Origin: CALMEC01 sp964434425
GTDB taxonomy: Bacteria; Actinomycetota; Thermoleophilia; Miltoncostaeales; Miltoncostaeaceae
Length of the DNA stretch: 64,000 bases
Assembly (NCBI GenBank): GCA_964434425.1
Contig: CAYSVH010000003.1
Location: forward strand, 199,403-263,402
Direction of reading: 5' to 3'
The translations under genes were made by a program, and so were the position numbers. Below, in pieces: positions 8,813 through 18,193 of this stretch (position 1 is its first letter; each line of letters opens with the position of its first letter). The notes under the pieces were generated by a model that did not search any database, had not been told where the DNA came from, and saw only the letters and a program-made list of their open reading frames with translations.

Positions 8813-9556
8813 GTGATCGATCTGCACTGCCACCTGCTGCCGGGCATTGACGACGGACCCTCCACCATCCACGACGCATTGAGGATGGCGCGTGTGGCCG
8901 TGGAGGACGGCACCACCACCATCGCCTGCACCCCGCACCGCCGGCCACGGTTCCCCAGCACACCGGGCAGGGTCGCCGACGCCGTCGTGAGCTTCCGCGA
9001 GCGGCTGGCCGAGGAGGGAATCCCCCTCGAGCTGGTGGCGGGCATGGAGATCGACATCGACGAGCTGCTCGCGATGGACGTGGAGGAGCGCGCCGCCTCC
9101 ACGCTCGGCGACGGACCATGGCTTCTCGTCGAGATGCCGTTCCACGGGTGGCCCCTCAGCCTCCCGGGGCTCATGACCGAGCTTGAGATGCAGGGTCTCC
9201 GCACGCTGATCGCACACCCTGAACGCTGCTCGTCGGTGCAGAGGAACCCCGACCGCGTGCGCGACCTCATCGGACGCGGAGCCCTGGTCCAGGTGAACGC
9301 GGAGAGCATCACGGGAATGCTGGGCGACCAGCCTCAGCGCGCCGCCGAGCGCCTGCTTCGAGCCGGATACGTGCACGTGATCGCCTCGGATGCGCACACC
9401 CCGTCGCGCAGGCCACCGGGACTCACGGCGGCATTGCAGCGCGCCGCCGACGTGCTCCGCTGCACACCCGGCGACATCGCCTGGATGGTCGACGACGTCC
9501 CGCGGGCGATGCTCTCGGGTGACGACGTCCGCCCACCGCGGATCCCGGGAAGCTGA
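8813..9556 (+). CDS. PHP-fold phosphatase, CpsB/YwqE tyrosine phosphatase-like
   Basis: 247 aa from a GTG. Metal-binding motifs of the PHP family are present: DLHCHLLPGIDDG at the start, a central GMEIDIDE, IAHPERC near residue 138 and SDAHTPSRR near 194. CpsB/YwqE enzymes are manganese-dependent protein-tyrosine phosphatases that control exopolysaccharide synthesis. The neighbouring galE gene makes a polysaccharide link plausible, but no kinase or glycosyltransferase is visible here. Length is normal for the family. Confidence 0.85.
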   Translation: MIDLHCHLLPGIDDGPSTIHDALRMARVAVEDGTTTIACTPHRRPRFPSTPGRVADAVVSFRERLAEEGIPLELVAGMEIDIDELLAMDVEERAASTLGDGPWLLVEMPFHGWPLSLPGLMTELEMQGLRTLIAHPERCSSVQRNPDRVRDLIGRGALVQVNAESITGMLGDQPQRAAERLLRAGYVHVIASDAHTPSRRPPGLTAALQRAADVLRCTPGDIAWMVDDVPRAMLSGDDVRPPRIPGS

Positions 9557-9716
9557 TGGTCGAGTCCACGGTGCCGTGGACGTGGGGTGCGTCACCGGTG
9601 GATGCGGGGCGTCGTCGGAGGACGAGAGACAGGGGTGGCGTTCTCTCCGAGGACCCGGGGGTGCGTTCGTGCCGCCGGGGGTGGGCACCACACCGCGAGA
9701 TCGTGGGAACAACCAT
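9555..9716 (+). repeat. Left copy of inverted repeat flanking galE
   Basis: A 65-bp block starting GATGGTCGAGTCC and a 37-bp block ending AACCATC both recur, in reverse orientation, at 10760-10863. This copy has about 60 extra bases between the blocks. Identity in the shared blocks is roughly 80-88 percent by eye. It fills the whole gap between the PHP gene and galE, and its end abuts the galE promoter hexamer TAGAGT. Confidence 0.75.
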
Positions 9717-9730
9717 CTAGAGTTCCGCCG

Positions 9731-10756
9731 ATGCGCGTACTCGTCACCGGCGGAGCCGGATACATCGGAAGCCACACCGTCCTGCGCCTCCTCGAAGAGG
9801 GTCACGACGTGGCGGTGGTCGACAACCTCTCGAACTCCCATCCCGAAGCCCTGCGCCGGGTGGCCGAGATCACGGGCCGCGACGCGCCCCTCCACGAGGT
9901 GGACATCCGTGACGGCGACGGCCTGGCCCGGGTGTTCGCCGCATTCCGTCCCGACTCCGTCATCCATTTCGCCGGCCTGAAGGCCGTGGGTGAGTCGGTC
10001 GAGATCCCTCAGCACTACTACGCGAACAATGTCGAAGGGACGCTATCGCTGCTGCGGGTGATGGACGCACACGGCTGCCGCACCCTCGTCTTCTCGTCCA
10101 GCGCCACCGTCTACGGGCTGGCCGAGACCATGCCCCTTCGGGAGGACGCACCGCTGTGGGCCACCAACCCGTACGGGTGGACCAAGCTCATGATCGAGCA
10201 GATCCTCCGGGACGTGGCCGTCGCCGACGACCGGTGGCACGTCGCCCTGCTGCGGTACTTCAACCCGGTGGGCGCGCACGTATCGGGACGCATCGGCGAG
10301 GACCCCGCCGGCATCCCCAACAACCTGATGCCGTACATCGCACAGGTGGCCGTCGGACGGCGCGAGCATCTGTCGGTGTTCGGCGACGACTACCCCACGC
10401 CCGACGGCACGGGGGTCCGCGACTACATCCACGTGGTCGACCTGGCCGACGGGCACCTGGCCGCCCTCCAGGCGCTGCTCGGCCGGTCGGGCTGCCACCC
10501 GTGGAACCTCGGTACGGGCCGCGGATACAGCGTGCTCGAGATGGTGGCCGCGTTCGAAGGGGCAAGCGGCCGGCCCGTCCCCTACGAGATCGCGCCGCGC
10601 CGCTCCGGTGACGTGGCGACCTCGTACGCCGATCCGGCGCGTGCCCGTGACGAGCTCGGCTGGAGCGCCGATCGGACCGTGGACGAGATGTGCGCCGACA
10701 CCTGGCGCTGGCAGAGCGCCAACCCCAACGGGTACGCCGACCCACCCGACGTGTAG
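9731..10756 (+). CDS. galE: UDP-glucose 4-epimerase
   Basis: 341 aa, the usual length. NAD site GGAGYIGSHT at residues 7-16, SSSATVYG for the catalytic Ser/Thr region, and YGWTK for the Tyr-x3-Lys pair; C-terminal GTGRGYSVLEMV is typical of GalE. It interconverts UDP-glucose and UDP-galactose for cell-envelope or exopolysaccharide sugars. A -10-like TAGAGT ends 7 nt before the ATG, suggesting leaderless transcription. It sits between two inverted repeat copies and downstream of a PHP phosphatase. Confidence 0.95.
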   Translation: MRVLVTGGAGYIGSHTVLRLLEEGHDVAVVDNLSNSHPEALRRVAEITGRDAPLHEVDIRDGDGLARVFAAFRPDSVIHFAGLKAVGESVEIPQHYYANNVEGTLSLLRVMDAHGCRTLVFSSSATVYGLAETMPLREDAPLWATNPYGWTKLMIEQILRDVAVADDRWHVALLRYFNPVGAHVSGRIGEDPAGIPNNLMPYIAQVAVGRREHLSVFGDDYPTPDGTGVRDYIHVVDLADGHLAALQALLGRSGCHPWNLGTGRGYSVLEMVAAFEGASGRPVPYEIAPRRSGDVATSYADPARARDELGWSADRTVDEMCADTWRWQSANPNGYADPPDV

Positions 10757-10759
10757 AGC

Positions 10760-10863
10760 GATGGCTGGTTCCACGATCTCGTGGCGTGATGCACGCCCCC
10801 GGCGACGCCCCGCATCCACCGGTGATGCACCCCACATCCACGACACGGCGGAATCGACCATCG
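10760..10863 (-). repeat. Right copy of inverted repeat flanking galE
   Basis: The reverse complement matches 9555-9716: GATGGTCGATTCC, a shared core around GGGGTGC(A/G)TCACCGGTGGATG, and the end block CACGAGATCGTGG. This shorter copy contains the small palindrome CCACGA-TC-TCGTGG. It starts 3 bp after the galE stop codon, so it may also act as a transcript-end structure. Confidence 0.75.
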
Positions 10864-10885
10864 AAGTGACCGAGCACCCGAACCG

Positions 10886-11923
10886 ATGATCCGGCTCGTC
10901 GTCGTCGACGCACCCGGCGAACCGGCACCATGGCTTCCCGAGACGGCCGTGGACGTGACGGAGCGGGCGTCGCACGGCGTCCGCTACGTCGAGTGGCTGG
11001 ACGGGGGCACCACCGACCGCCTGATCGCCGTCGACGGGATCCTCCACGAGCCCCGCGGCAACCCGCCGGTATGGGAGCCCCGACGGCGGGCGGCGCTGAG
11101 GGCGCTCACCAAACTGGCGGCGTCGTCCGACGCCGTCGTCGCCGTCTCCGACGACGCCCTCTTCGCCACGCAGGTGCGCGACGCCGTCTGCGCCGCGCGT
11201 CCGGACCTCCTGCGGACGGCCCGCCACCGCCCGCCGCACGACGACACCCTCGACGACATCGACGACATGCAGAGCGAGTCGAACGCGCTGGCCCGTGAGA
11301 TCGACGCGATCATCGCCCACATCCTCCATCGGGTGGACGCCGGACTGCGGCTCCAGGACCTGCCGGCACTCGACATGGTGGGCACAACCCCGCGCTCACG
11401 CTCCTCCCTCATCGCAGACGGCGTGCCGGAGGAGTCCCTGGTGCGGCTGGCCGAACACGGGTACCTGGTGGAGGACCCCGCGTGGCGATCACCCGCCGCC
11501 GACGAACTCCGCGCCCTGCTGCCCGCCGTGCTGCTCGACCCGCGCACCGCCGAGGCGTGCAGCCTGTGGATCGACGCGGTCGCACGCGGCATCCTCGACC
11601 GCCCGACGGGACGCGCACGCGTACGGGCACTGCTGGACGGGATCACGCCCCTCACGAAGCCCCGCGACTTCCACACCGGCCGGCTGGTGGGCCCATGTCC
11701 GCGCTGCGGTGACTGGATGGGGGGCACCCGTGAGCACATCCGATGCCTGGGGTGCGGTGAACGCTACGCACTACCCCGCGGAATGGAGGTCCGCGCCGTA
11801 CCCGGACGCATCTGCCCCGTCTGCCGGGCTCCCCTCATCCGCCCGGTCGTCCGAGGACGCGATCACGCGATTCGCTGTCCGGATCGGGCAGGATGTCCGG
11901 AGGCGATGGACGCACTCCGATGA
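10886..11923 (+). CDS. Degenerate type IA topoisomerase-like protein with zinc ribbons
   Basis: 345 aa, not a standard family. The order of elements mirrors the end pieces of bacterial topoisomerase I. SDAVVAVSDDALFATQVRDAV (about residues 86-106) resembles the Toprim ATDPDREGEAI segment without its acidic residues. SLIADGVPEESLVRLAEHGYLVED resembles the SLVKELE..GIGRPSTYA..I..RGYV helix block. The C-terminus has two zinc-ribbon modules (CPRC/CLGC, CPVC/C-x5-C). No catalytic Tyr segment is present, and the length is about 40 percent of TopA. In Streptomyces-like genomes topA precedes tmk-holB, as this gene does. It overlaps the next gene (ATGA). Inferred to be a non-catalytic relative. Confidence 0.6.
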   Translation: MIRLVVVDAPGEPAPWLPETAVDVTERASHGVRYVEWLDGGTTDRLIAVDGILHEPRGNPPVWEPRRRAALRALTKLAASSDAVVAVSDDALFATQVRDAVCAARPDLLRTARHRPPHDDTLDDIDDMQSESNALAREIDAIIAHILHRVDAGLRLQDLPALDMVGTTPRSRSSLIADGVPEESLVRLAEHGYLVEDPAWRSPAADELRALLPAVLLDPRTAEACSLWIDAVARGILDRPTGRARVRALLDGITPLTKPRDFHTGRLVGPCPRCGDWMGGTREHIRCLGCGERYALPRGMEVRAVPGRICPVCRAPLIRPVVRGRDHAIRCPDRAGCPEAMDALR

Positions 11924-12096
11924 GCATCGATCAGAACGACCCCACGGACGAGATACTCGGACGGCTCCGCGACACCCAGGAGGTTGACGTCGACACCCTG
12001 ACCCCGCCCGCCTGGGCGAAGCCGGCCGGGTGGATCCTCGACATCGCCATCGTCGGCCTCGTGATCGCCTCGGCCATCATCGCGAGCCCCTGGTGA
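11920..12096 (+). CDS. Small single-pass membrane protein
   Basis: 58 aa. A charged N-terminal half (DEILGRLRDTQEVDVDTL) is followed by one transmembrane helix (WILDIAIVGLVIASAIIA) ending three residues before the stop. The start overlaps the upstream stop as ATGA, and its stop overlaps the tmk GTG start, so it is translationally embedded in the operon. No family recognised; the tight overlaps on both sides are the main evidence that it is real. Confidence 0.7.
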   Translation: MSIDQNDPTDEILGRLRDTQEVDVDTLTPPAWAKPAGWILDIAIVGLVIASAIIASPW

Positions 12097-12701
12097 GCGG
12101 TCGGTTCATCACCCTCGAGGGAGTCGACGGGTGCGGCAAGTCGACGCAGGCCCGGCTCCTCGCCGACGCGCTGCGCCGCGGTGGTCGCACGGCCATCGAG
12201 ACACGCGAACCCGGCGGCACGCCGCTCGGCGAGGGCATCCGCGCGCTGCTCCTGGACGACGGACCCGTCGATCCCATGAGCGAGGCGCTTCTCTTCGCCG
12301 CCGCGCGGGCCCAGCACGTGCGCGAGCTCATCCGTCCGGCACGCCACCGCGGCGAGTGGATCGTCTGCGACCGGTTCGTCGACTCCTCGCTCGCCTATCA
12401 GGGCGTCGCCCGCGGACTGGGCATCGACGTCATCGAGGCCATCAACCGCCCGGCGGTCGACGGAATGCTCCCCGACCTCACCATCCTGCTCACGGTTCCC
12501 GTCGAGGTGACATCGGAACGTCGGCGGGACGAGCGATCCGACCGCATCGAGTCGGAGGGGCTCACCTTCCAGCGGCGCGTGGCCGCCGCATTCGACGAGA
12601 TCGCCCATCTCAACCCGCACCGCGTCACGGTCATCGACGGCGACGACACCGAGGAGAACGTGCACGCACGGGTGATGCGCGCGGTGGAGGCGATGGCATG
12701 A
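12093..12701 (+). CDS. tmk: Thymidylate kinase
   Basis: 202 aa. P-loop EGVDGCGKSTQ near residue 9, substrate motif REPGGTPLGE, DRFVDSSLAYQG for the DR(Y/F) motif, and a LID region RRDERSDRIE. It phosphorylates dTMP to dTDP for DNA synthesis. The start is GTG, overlapping the previous stop by GTGA, and the stop overlaps the holB start. The pairing with holB is common in bacteria. Confidence 0.95.
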   Translation: MSGRFITLEGVDGCGKSTQARLLADALRRGGRTAIETREPGGTPLGEGIRALLLDDGPVDPMSEALLFAAARAQHVRELIRPARHRGEWIVCDRFVDSSLAYQGVARGLGIDVIEAINRPAVDGMLPDLTILLTVPVEVTSERRRDERSDRIESEGLTFQRRVAAAFDEIAHLNPHRVTVIDGDDTEENVHARVMRAVEAMA

Positions 12702-13996
12702 TCCCGCTCACCAACCAGCCGGTGGCCGAGCGGATCATCTCCCGGATCCTGGCCCGTGAGTGCCCGCCTCAGCAACTCCTCGTGTTCGGCCCTGCGGGCA
12801 CCGGAAAGCGGCGCGCCGCACGCGCGCTGGCGTGGAAGCTCATCGATCCCGACGGGGTCCACGATCCTGACGAACCCTCCGTCGATCTCTCGGTGGTGAC
12901 GGCGAGCGGCGCCTCCATCCGCCTTGAGGCCGATCTCGAGCCGGCCCTCGCCGACCTGTCGGCACGCCCTGTGGTGGGGGTGCGACGGGTGCTCATCATC
13001 GACGGCGCCGAGCGCCTGCGCGAGCAGGAGGGCGCACCGCGCATCCTGAAGCAACTGGAGGAGCCGCCTCCGCTCTCCCACGTCATCCTCGTCACGGATC
13101 ACCTGAGCGATCTCCTTCCCACGATCCGATCGCGGTGCCTGCCGGTCCCCTTCCGTTCACCGGGCTGGAAGACCATCGCCGAACGGCTCGGCGAGAACGG
13201 CGTGGCCCCGGACGAGGCGGCCGCGCTGGCGCGCTCGCAGGGCCCGGCGGCGCTCTCGGCCAGCACGTTCGACCGAGCCATGCGACGTCTGGGGGTGGAC
13301 CTCGCCGACCAGCTCCTGTCGGGTCGCGTTGCCGGTGCCACGCTCGTTCGAAGCATCCAGGGACGTATGGAGAGAGCGGCAGGTGCCGTTCATCTTGTCC
13401 TGACCAGCAAAGAGTCGGGAAAGCGACTGACGGAGAAAATCCGAGCGCGAATCGACGAGGAGACGGACGACAGGATGCGCGAGGCGCTCCGCCATGTGGA
13501 GCAGGAAGCCGCCAGCGACAACGTGTGGAATGGACTTGCCCGGGTTATTCGGGACCGGCTCGATACCGTCCCGAGTCCCGAACTCCTCGGACTCATCGAC
13601 GAGGTCAGAGAGCTTGGTGGCAAGCGCGGCACGCGCACGGCGATCAAGCGTGCCGAGGATCAGAGCAAACGAGAACTCCGGCGTCTGCTGACCGACGGCT
13701 GGGCGCTCGTCCTGGACGGCGCCGCCGGCTACGTGGCGGACGCCCTGGCCGTGGCCCTCGGATCCGAGGGCACCGTGCGCCATCGCGACCGGCTGGACGC
13801 CCTCCGTCCCGTGTCGGTGCCGTCACGGGTCCGCGGACTGCAGCGCGCACTGGACGAGATCCAGCTGACACGATCCGAGATGGAACTCAACCCGACGCTC
13901 GACCTCGCCGTGGAGGCGCTCGCGCATCGCATCGCGCAGGCGGTGCACGCCCGCACACTGCCGCCGCTCGTCGGCGCCGGCCGCCTCCCCTTCTGA
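12698..13996 (+). CDS. holB: DNA polymerase III delta-prime-like clamp loader subunit
   Basis: 432 aa. AAA+ fold: P-loop-like FGPAGTGKRRAARAL near residue 30, RVLIIDGAERL as Walker B-like segment, and LEEPPPLSHVILVTDHLSDLLPTIRSRC, which contains the SRC arginine-finger motif. Delta-prime is part of the clamp loader that opens the beta sliding clamp. No zinc-binding Cys quartet is visible. The C-terminal half (about residues 230-432) is helical and only weakly like family members. It overlaps tmk by ATGA, supporting the call. Confidence 0.85.
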   Translation: MIPLTNQPVAERIISRILARECPPQQLLVFGPAGTGKRRAARALAWKLIDPDGVHDPDEPSVDLSVVTASGASIRLEADLEPALADLSARPVVGVRRVLIIDGAERLREQEGAPRILKQLEEPPPLSHVILVTDHLSDLLPTIRSRCLPVPFRSPGWKTIAERLGENGVAPDEAAALARSQGPAALSASTFDRAMRRLGVDLADQLLSGRVAGATLVRSIQGRMERAAGAVHLVLTSKESGKRLTEKIRARIDEETDDRMREALRHVEQEAASDNVWNGLARVIRDRLDTVPSPELLGLIDEVRELGGKRGTRTAIKRAEDQSKRELRRLLTDGWALVLDGAAGYVADALAVALGSEGTVRHRDRLDALRPVSVPSRVRGLQRALDEIQLTRSEMELNPTLDLAVEALAHRIAQAVHARTLPPLVGAGRLPF

Positions 13997-14060
13997 CCGA
14001 GCGCCTCGAGCGAGGGGTCGGCGTGCCCGAGTCGCTCAGGACACGCCGCCCCCGTCGCGA

Positions 14061-14834
14061 TCAGTTCCGACTCACACTGGGTTCGGCCACCAGCCCGCCG
14101 ATGATCCCGATGGCCGCTGCCACCACGAGGATCACGAGCCCGACCACCAGCCCGCCGACCGCGAGGCCCCGTCCGCCGCGGGTCCCCTCGCTGCGCTTGA
14201 TGTCGTCCAGCCCCGCGATCGACATGGCGATGCCGAGAGCCGCGGTCACCCCACCGAAAAGACCGCAGAGTGACAGCACCAGCCCGGCGACGGCATAGCC
14301 CGACGTGCCGACCGCACCGCCCGGAACCGCGCCGGGGATCGGGGGACGCCCGATGCGGGGCGCGCCGACGAGCGCGAACGCGAGCCCCACGGTGAACACG
14401 AGCCCGGCGATCCAGAGGATCCATCCGGTCCGCTCGAGCGACACCTCTCGGAAGAGGAGGAACCGATCGTTGGACCGCGCGCCGAACACGATGAGCAGGC
14501 AGATCGACGCGGCGGCCGTGAGCACGCCGATGCCCGTCAGCCGGGCCCAGGCCCAGGGGAGCGCGATGCAGAGGATGAGGAGAACTATCGAGACGATGCC
14601 GATGACGACAAGGCCCGTCTGCTCGATGATCACACGGGTGTTGCCGAACCGCGAGGTGCCCGCGGAGGCGATGACGCGATCTCCGAACGCACCGATCAGC
14701 ACGAGCGCACCGGCGAGGACGCCGAGGGCGAGACCGGCGAGGCACAGCCGGTCGTGATAGGGCGAGTTGTAGGGCGAGCGGTTCGGATCGCGGGGCGATA
14801 CCTGCGGCTCGGGCGACAGGCTGGGCAGGTTCAT
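14061..14834 (-). CDS. Multi-pass membrane protein with DUF4190-like C-terminus
   Basis: 257 aa from MNLPSLS. A short polar, Pro/Ser/Tyr-rich N-terminus (residues 1-30) is followed by about four transmembrane helices up to residue 150. A Pro/Gly linker and two more helices follow, in a segment like DUF4190 (AVAGLVLSLCGLFGGVTAALGIAMSIAGL, then a GRGLAVGGLVVGL repeat). Function unknown; such proteins are common in actinobacteria. AAAGGA lies upstream of the start. Divergent from pckG. Confidence 0.75.
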   Translation of the reverse strand: MNLPSLSPEPQVSPRDPNRSPYNSPYHDRLCLAGLALGVLAGALVLIGAFGDRVIASAGTSRFGNTRVIIEQTGLVVIGIVSIVLLILCIALPWAWARLTGIGVLTAAASICLLIVFGARSNDRFLLFREVSLERTGWILWIAGLVFTVGLAFALVGAPRIGRPPIPGAVPGGAVGTSGYAVAGLVLSLCGLFGGVTAALGIAMSIAGLDDIKRSEGTRGGRGLAVGGLVVGLVILVVAAAIGIIGGLVAEPSVSRN

Positions 14835-15303
14835 CGTCGGTGGGGTCCTTTCCGTTGGGCGGTGGTCGGCGGTCACTCCCGCGGATCCGTGTGGTTCCTA
14901 CCAGACACGCAACCGTTGCAGGAGGACCGGGGCACATGGGGGTAACGCCGCAGCCGCCGCTCCCGTCACATCGGCGGCCCCCGGCGCCGGTCATCCCGCC
15001 CCGGTCCCGGGTCGTCTCCACCGTCCACGATTGACGAAAAGCCTCTCCGGTATGCCCGTTCAGACGTCCGGGTCCGGTGACGGCGCCCACCGGTGCGATC
15101 TCCCCCGATGGCGCATGGATACACCGATCGCATGACCCGGCGGCGGCTCGTCACCGCACCCTTCTCACATGCCGATTGCCGTCCCGTTCCGGGACATACT
15201 CGCTTGTGAAAGGGAGTAACGTTCACGTATTCGGTGCGGCTCGCGGCGCCATCGCCGGGCTGTTCCACCCAATCACCACGACGACAGAGGATGTGACCTG
15301 TCT
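14835..15303. other. 469-bp divergent promoter region
   Basis: Separates the DUF4190 membrane protein (minus) from pckG (plus), so it must hold both promoters. An imperfect dyad GTGAA-N11-TTCAC spans 15206-15226, about 80 nt before pckG, and could be an operator. GAGGA at 15290-15294 suits the pckG ribosome binding site. No gene-like frame seen. Confidence 0.45.
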
Positions 15304-17103
15304 GTGAGTACCACCGTCCCGACCAAGCATCAGCAGTTGACCCAGTGGGTCGACGAGATCGCTGCCCTGACGAAGCCCGACCAGATCCGCTGGTGTGACG
15401 GCTCGGCGGAGGAGTATGACGATCTCTGTCAGCTCCTCGTCGACAACGGCACCTTCACCAAGCTGTCCGAGGCCAAGCGGCCCAACAGCTACCTGGCCTG
15501 GTCCGACCCGTCGGACGTAGCACGTGTCGAGGATCGCACCTTCATCTGTTCGGAGAACGAGGTCGACGCCGGCCCCACCAACAACTGGCGCGCACCGGAC
15601 GAGATGCGCACGGAGCTGAACGGGCTGTTCGACGGCTGCATGAAGGGCCGGACGATGTACGTGATCCCGTTCTCCATGGGACCGCTCGGATCCGACAAGT
15701 CGCACATCGGCGTGCAGCTCACGGATTCACCGTACGTGGTGGTGTCGATGCGGATCATGACCCGCATGGGCCAGAAGGCGCTCGACGAATTGGGCGCGGA
15801 CGGCGAGTTCGTCCCGTGCGTCCACTCGGTCGGCGCTCCGCTCGCCGAGGGCCAGGAAGACGTCTCGTGGCCCACGAATGCCGAGACGAAGTACATCGTC
15901 CACTACCCGGAGACGCGTCAGATCTGGTCGTACGGATCCGGGTACGGCGGCAACGCCCTCCTCGGCAAGAAGTGCTTCGCGCTGCGCATCGCGTCCGCCA
16001 TGGCGCGCGACGAGGGCTGGATGGCCGAGCACATGCTCATCCTCAAGCTGACCTCCCCCGAGGGGAAGGTTCACTACGTCACCGGCGCGTTCCCCAGTGC
16101 GTGCGGCAAGACCAACATGGCGCTCATGATCCCGACCATCGAGGGATGGAAGGTCGAGACCATCGGCGACGACATCGCCTGGATGAAGTTCGGCGACGAC
16201 GGCCGCCTCTATGCCATCAACCCCGAGGCCGGCCTCTTCGGCGTCGCGCCGGGCACCGGCTGGGGCAACACCCCCAACGCGATGGAGGCCCTGGAGAAGG
16301 GCGCCATCTACACCAACACCGCCCTCACCGACGATGGCGACACGTGGTGGGAGGGCATGACCAAGGAGGTCCCCGAGCACCTCATCGACTGGCACGGTGA
16401 GGACTGGACCCCCGCCTCCGAGAGCCCCGCCGCACACCCCAACGCACGGTTCACGGTCGCGGCCGGCCAGGTGCCCTCCATGGCGGCCGAGTGGGAGGAC
16501 CCGGCCGGCGTCCCGATCAGCGCCTTCCTCTTCGGAGGCCGCCGCGCATCCGTCGTGCCGCTCGTCCGCGAGGCGTACAACTGGGAGCACGGCGTCTTCC
16601 TCGGCTCCATCATGAGCTCCGAGCAGACGGCCGCCGCCTTCGGCACCGTCGGCCAGCTCCGGTTCGACCCGTTCGCCATGCTGCCGTTCTGCGGCTACAA
16701 CATGGGCGATTACTTCCAGCACTGGCTCGACATGGCCGAGACCAAGGGCGCAAAGGTCCCGCGGATCTTCTACGTCAACTGGTTCCGCAAGGACGCCGAC
16801 GGCAGGTTCCTGTGGCCAGGGTTCGGCGACAACTCCCGCGTCCTGAAGTGGATCGTCGACCGTATCGAGGGTCGCGCGGAGGGCCAGGAGACCGCCATCG
16901 GCATCGTTCCGAAGCCGGAGGAGCTCGACACCACCGGCATCGACATCTCGGACACCGCGCTCAGTGAGCTCCTCACCGTCGACGAGGACGCGCTCCGCGC
17001 CGAGATCCCCCAGACGGAGGAGCACCTCGCGAAGTTCGGCGACAAGCTCCCGAAGGTCCTGCGTGACCGGTTCGCCGCTCTGAAGGAGCGCCTCGGCGCG
17101 TAG
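15304..17103 (+). CDS. pckG: Phosphoenolpyruvate carboxykinase (GTP)
   Basis: 599 aa, normal for the GTP-dependent family. The kinase loop PSACGKTNMAL lies near residue 265, with GDDIAWMKFGDDG as the metal and nucleotide region and FGVAPGTGWGNTPNAM downstream. It interconverts oxaloacetate and PEP at the entry to gluconeogenesis, using GTP. GTG start with GAGGA 9 nt upstream. The long divergent upstream region suggests regulation by carbon source, but no known operator is recognised. Confidence 0.97.
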   Translation: MSTTVPTKHQQLTQWVDEIAALTKPDQIRWCDGSAEEYDDLCQLLVDNGTFTKLSEAKRPNSYLAWSDPSDVARVEDRTFICSENEVDAGPTNNWRAPDEMRTELNGLFDGCMKGRTMYVIPFSMGPLGSDKSHIGVQLTDSPYVVVSMRIMTRMGQKALDELGADGEFVPCVHSVGAPLAEGQEDVSWPTNAETKYIVHYPETRQIWSYGSGYGGNALLGKKCFALRIASAMARDEGWMAEHMLILKLTSPEGKVHYVTGAFPSACGKTNMALMIPTIEGWKVETIGDDIAWMKFGDDGRLYAINPEAGLFGVAPGTGWGNTPNAMEALEKGAIYTNTALTDDGDTWWEGMTKEVPEHLIDWHGEDWTPASESPAAHPNARFTVAAGQVPSMAAEWEDPAGVPISAFLFGGRRASVVPLVREAYNWEHGVFLGSIMSSEQTAAAFGTVGQLRFDPFAMLPFCGYNMGDYFQHWLDMAETKGAKVPRIFYVNWFRKDADGRFLWPGFGDNSRVLKWIVDRIEGRAEGQETAIGIVPKPEELDTTGIDISDTALSELLTVDEDALRAEIPQTEEHLAKFGDKLPKVLRDRFAALKERLGA

Positions 17104-17173
17104 CCTCTTTCAGCACCGTGTGTCCACGACGGGCCGCCCTCGGGTGGCCCGTCGTCGTTTGGAAGGAAGCACC

Positions 17174-18193
17174 ATGCTCCGCGAGTCCACATCCCCCCTG
17201 AGCGCCGCCCACGACGTCGCCATGCTCGACCTCGACGGCGTGGTCTATGCCGGCTCGACCGCGGTTCCCCGGGCACCCGAGGCGATCGCGGCGGCCCGTG
17301 AGGCGGGGCTGCGCATCGCCTTCATCACGAACAACGCATCACGCACCCCCGACCGGGTGAGCGACCATCTGACACGACTGGGAATCGCGGCCGGCCCCGA
17401 CGACATCGTCACCTCGGCACAGGCCGCCGCACGGCTCCTGGCCGACCGGTTCCCGGCGGGATCACCGATCCTCATGACGGGCGGAGAGGGCCTCGACGCT
17501 GCCCTGCGGGACGTCGGGCTCAGGCCCGTGGCGGGTCTCGATGACGAACCCGTCGCCGTCGCCACGGGCTACGGCCCCGACCTCCCCTGGAACCGGATCC
17601 TCCTCGGCGCAATCGCCATCGCCGACGGCCTGCCCTGGGTCGCGACCAACACCGACGCCACCATCCCCACGGACTGGGGTCTGGGGCCGGGGCATGGGGC
17701 CCTCGTCGACCTCCTGCAGCGGTTCTCCGGGCATGAGGCCGAGGTCGCCGGCAAGCCGGCCCGCCCGCTCCTGGACGAGACCCGGCGGCGGATGGAGGCC
17801 ACCTCGCCGCTCATGGTGGGTGACCGGCTCGACACCGACATCGCGGGGGGTGTGAACGCCGGTGTGGACAGCCTCCTCGTGATGACCGGCGTCACGACAC
17901 TCACCGAGATCGCGGCGGCCACCCGAGCGGAGCGTCCCACCTACATCGCGGCCGACCTCCGCGGACTGCTCGAACCGCACCCGGTTCCTCGCCGGACGAC
18001 GACCGGAGCCGTCCTGGGTGGCTGGCGGGCCGAGGTCATCGCGGGGACCCTCACGGTGCAGGAGGAGTCAACCGCCGCAGCCAGGACGCCGTGCGACTGG
18101 TGGCGCGTGACCGCATGTGTCCTCTGGCGCTACCTGGACGACACCGGTCAGGTGGCCGGCACCGGGAGCGCCACGCCGCCGGCGGGGGACTGA
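17174..18193 (+). CDS. HAD superfamily IIA phosphatase
   Basis: 339 aa. HAD motifs: LDLDGVVYAG (motif I, nucleophile Asp), ITNNASRTP (motif II) and VGDRLDTDIAGGVNAGV (motif IV). The large cap between motifs II and III fits subfamily IIA (NagD, phosphoglycolate or nitrophenyl phosphatases). A C-terminal extension of about 65 aa beyond the core is present, as in other actinobacterial members. The ATG follows GGAAGGAAG. It starts 70 bp after pckG and may be cotranscribed. Confidence 0.88.
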   Translation: MLRESTSPLSAAHDVAMLDLDGVVYAGSTAVPRAPEAIAAAREAGLRIAFITNNASRTPDRVSDHLTRLGIAAGPDDIVTSAQAAARLLADRFPAGSPILMTGGEGLDAALRDVGLRPVAGLDDEPVAVATGYGPDLPWNRILLGAIAIADGLPWVATNTDATIPTDWGLGPGHGALVDLLQRFSGHEAEVAGKPARPLLDETRRRMEATSPLMVGDRLDTDIAGGVNAGVDSLLVMTGVTTLTEIAAATRAERPTYIAADLRGLLEPHPVPRRTTTGAVLGGWRAEVIAGTLTVQEESTAAARTPCDWWRVTACVLWRYLDDTGQVAGTGSATPPAGD

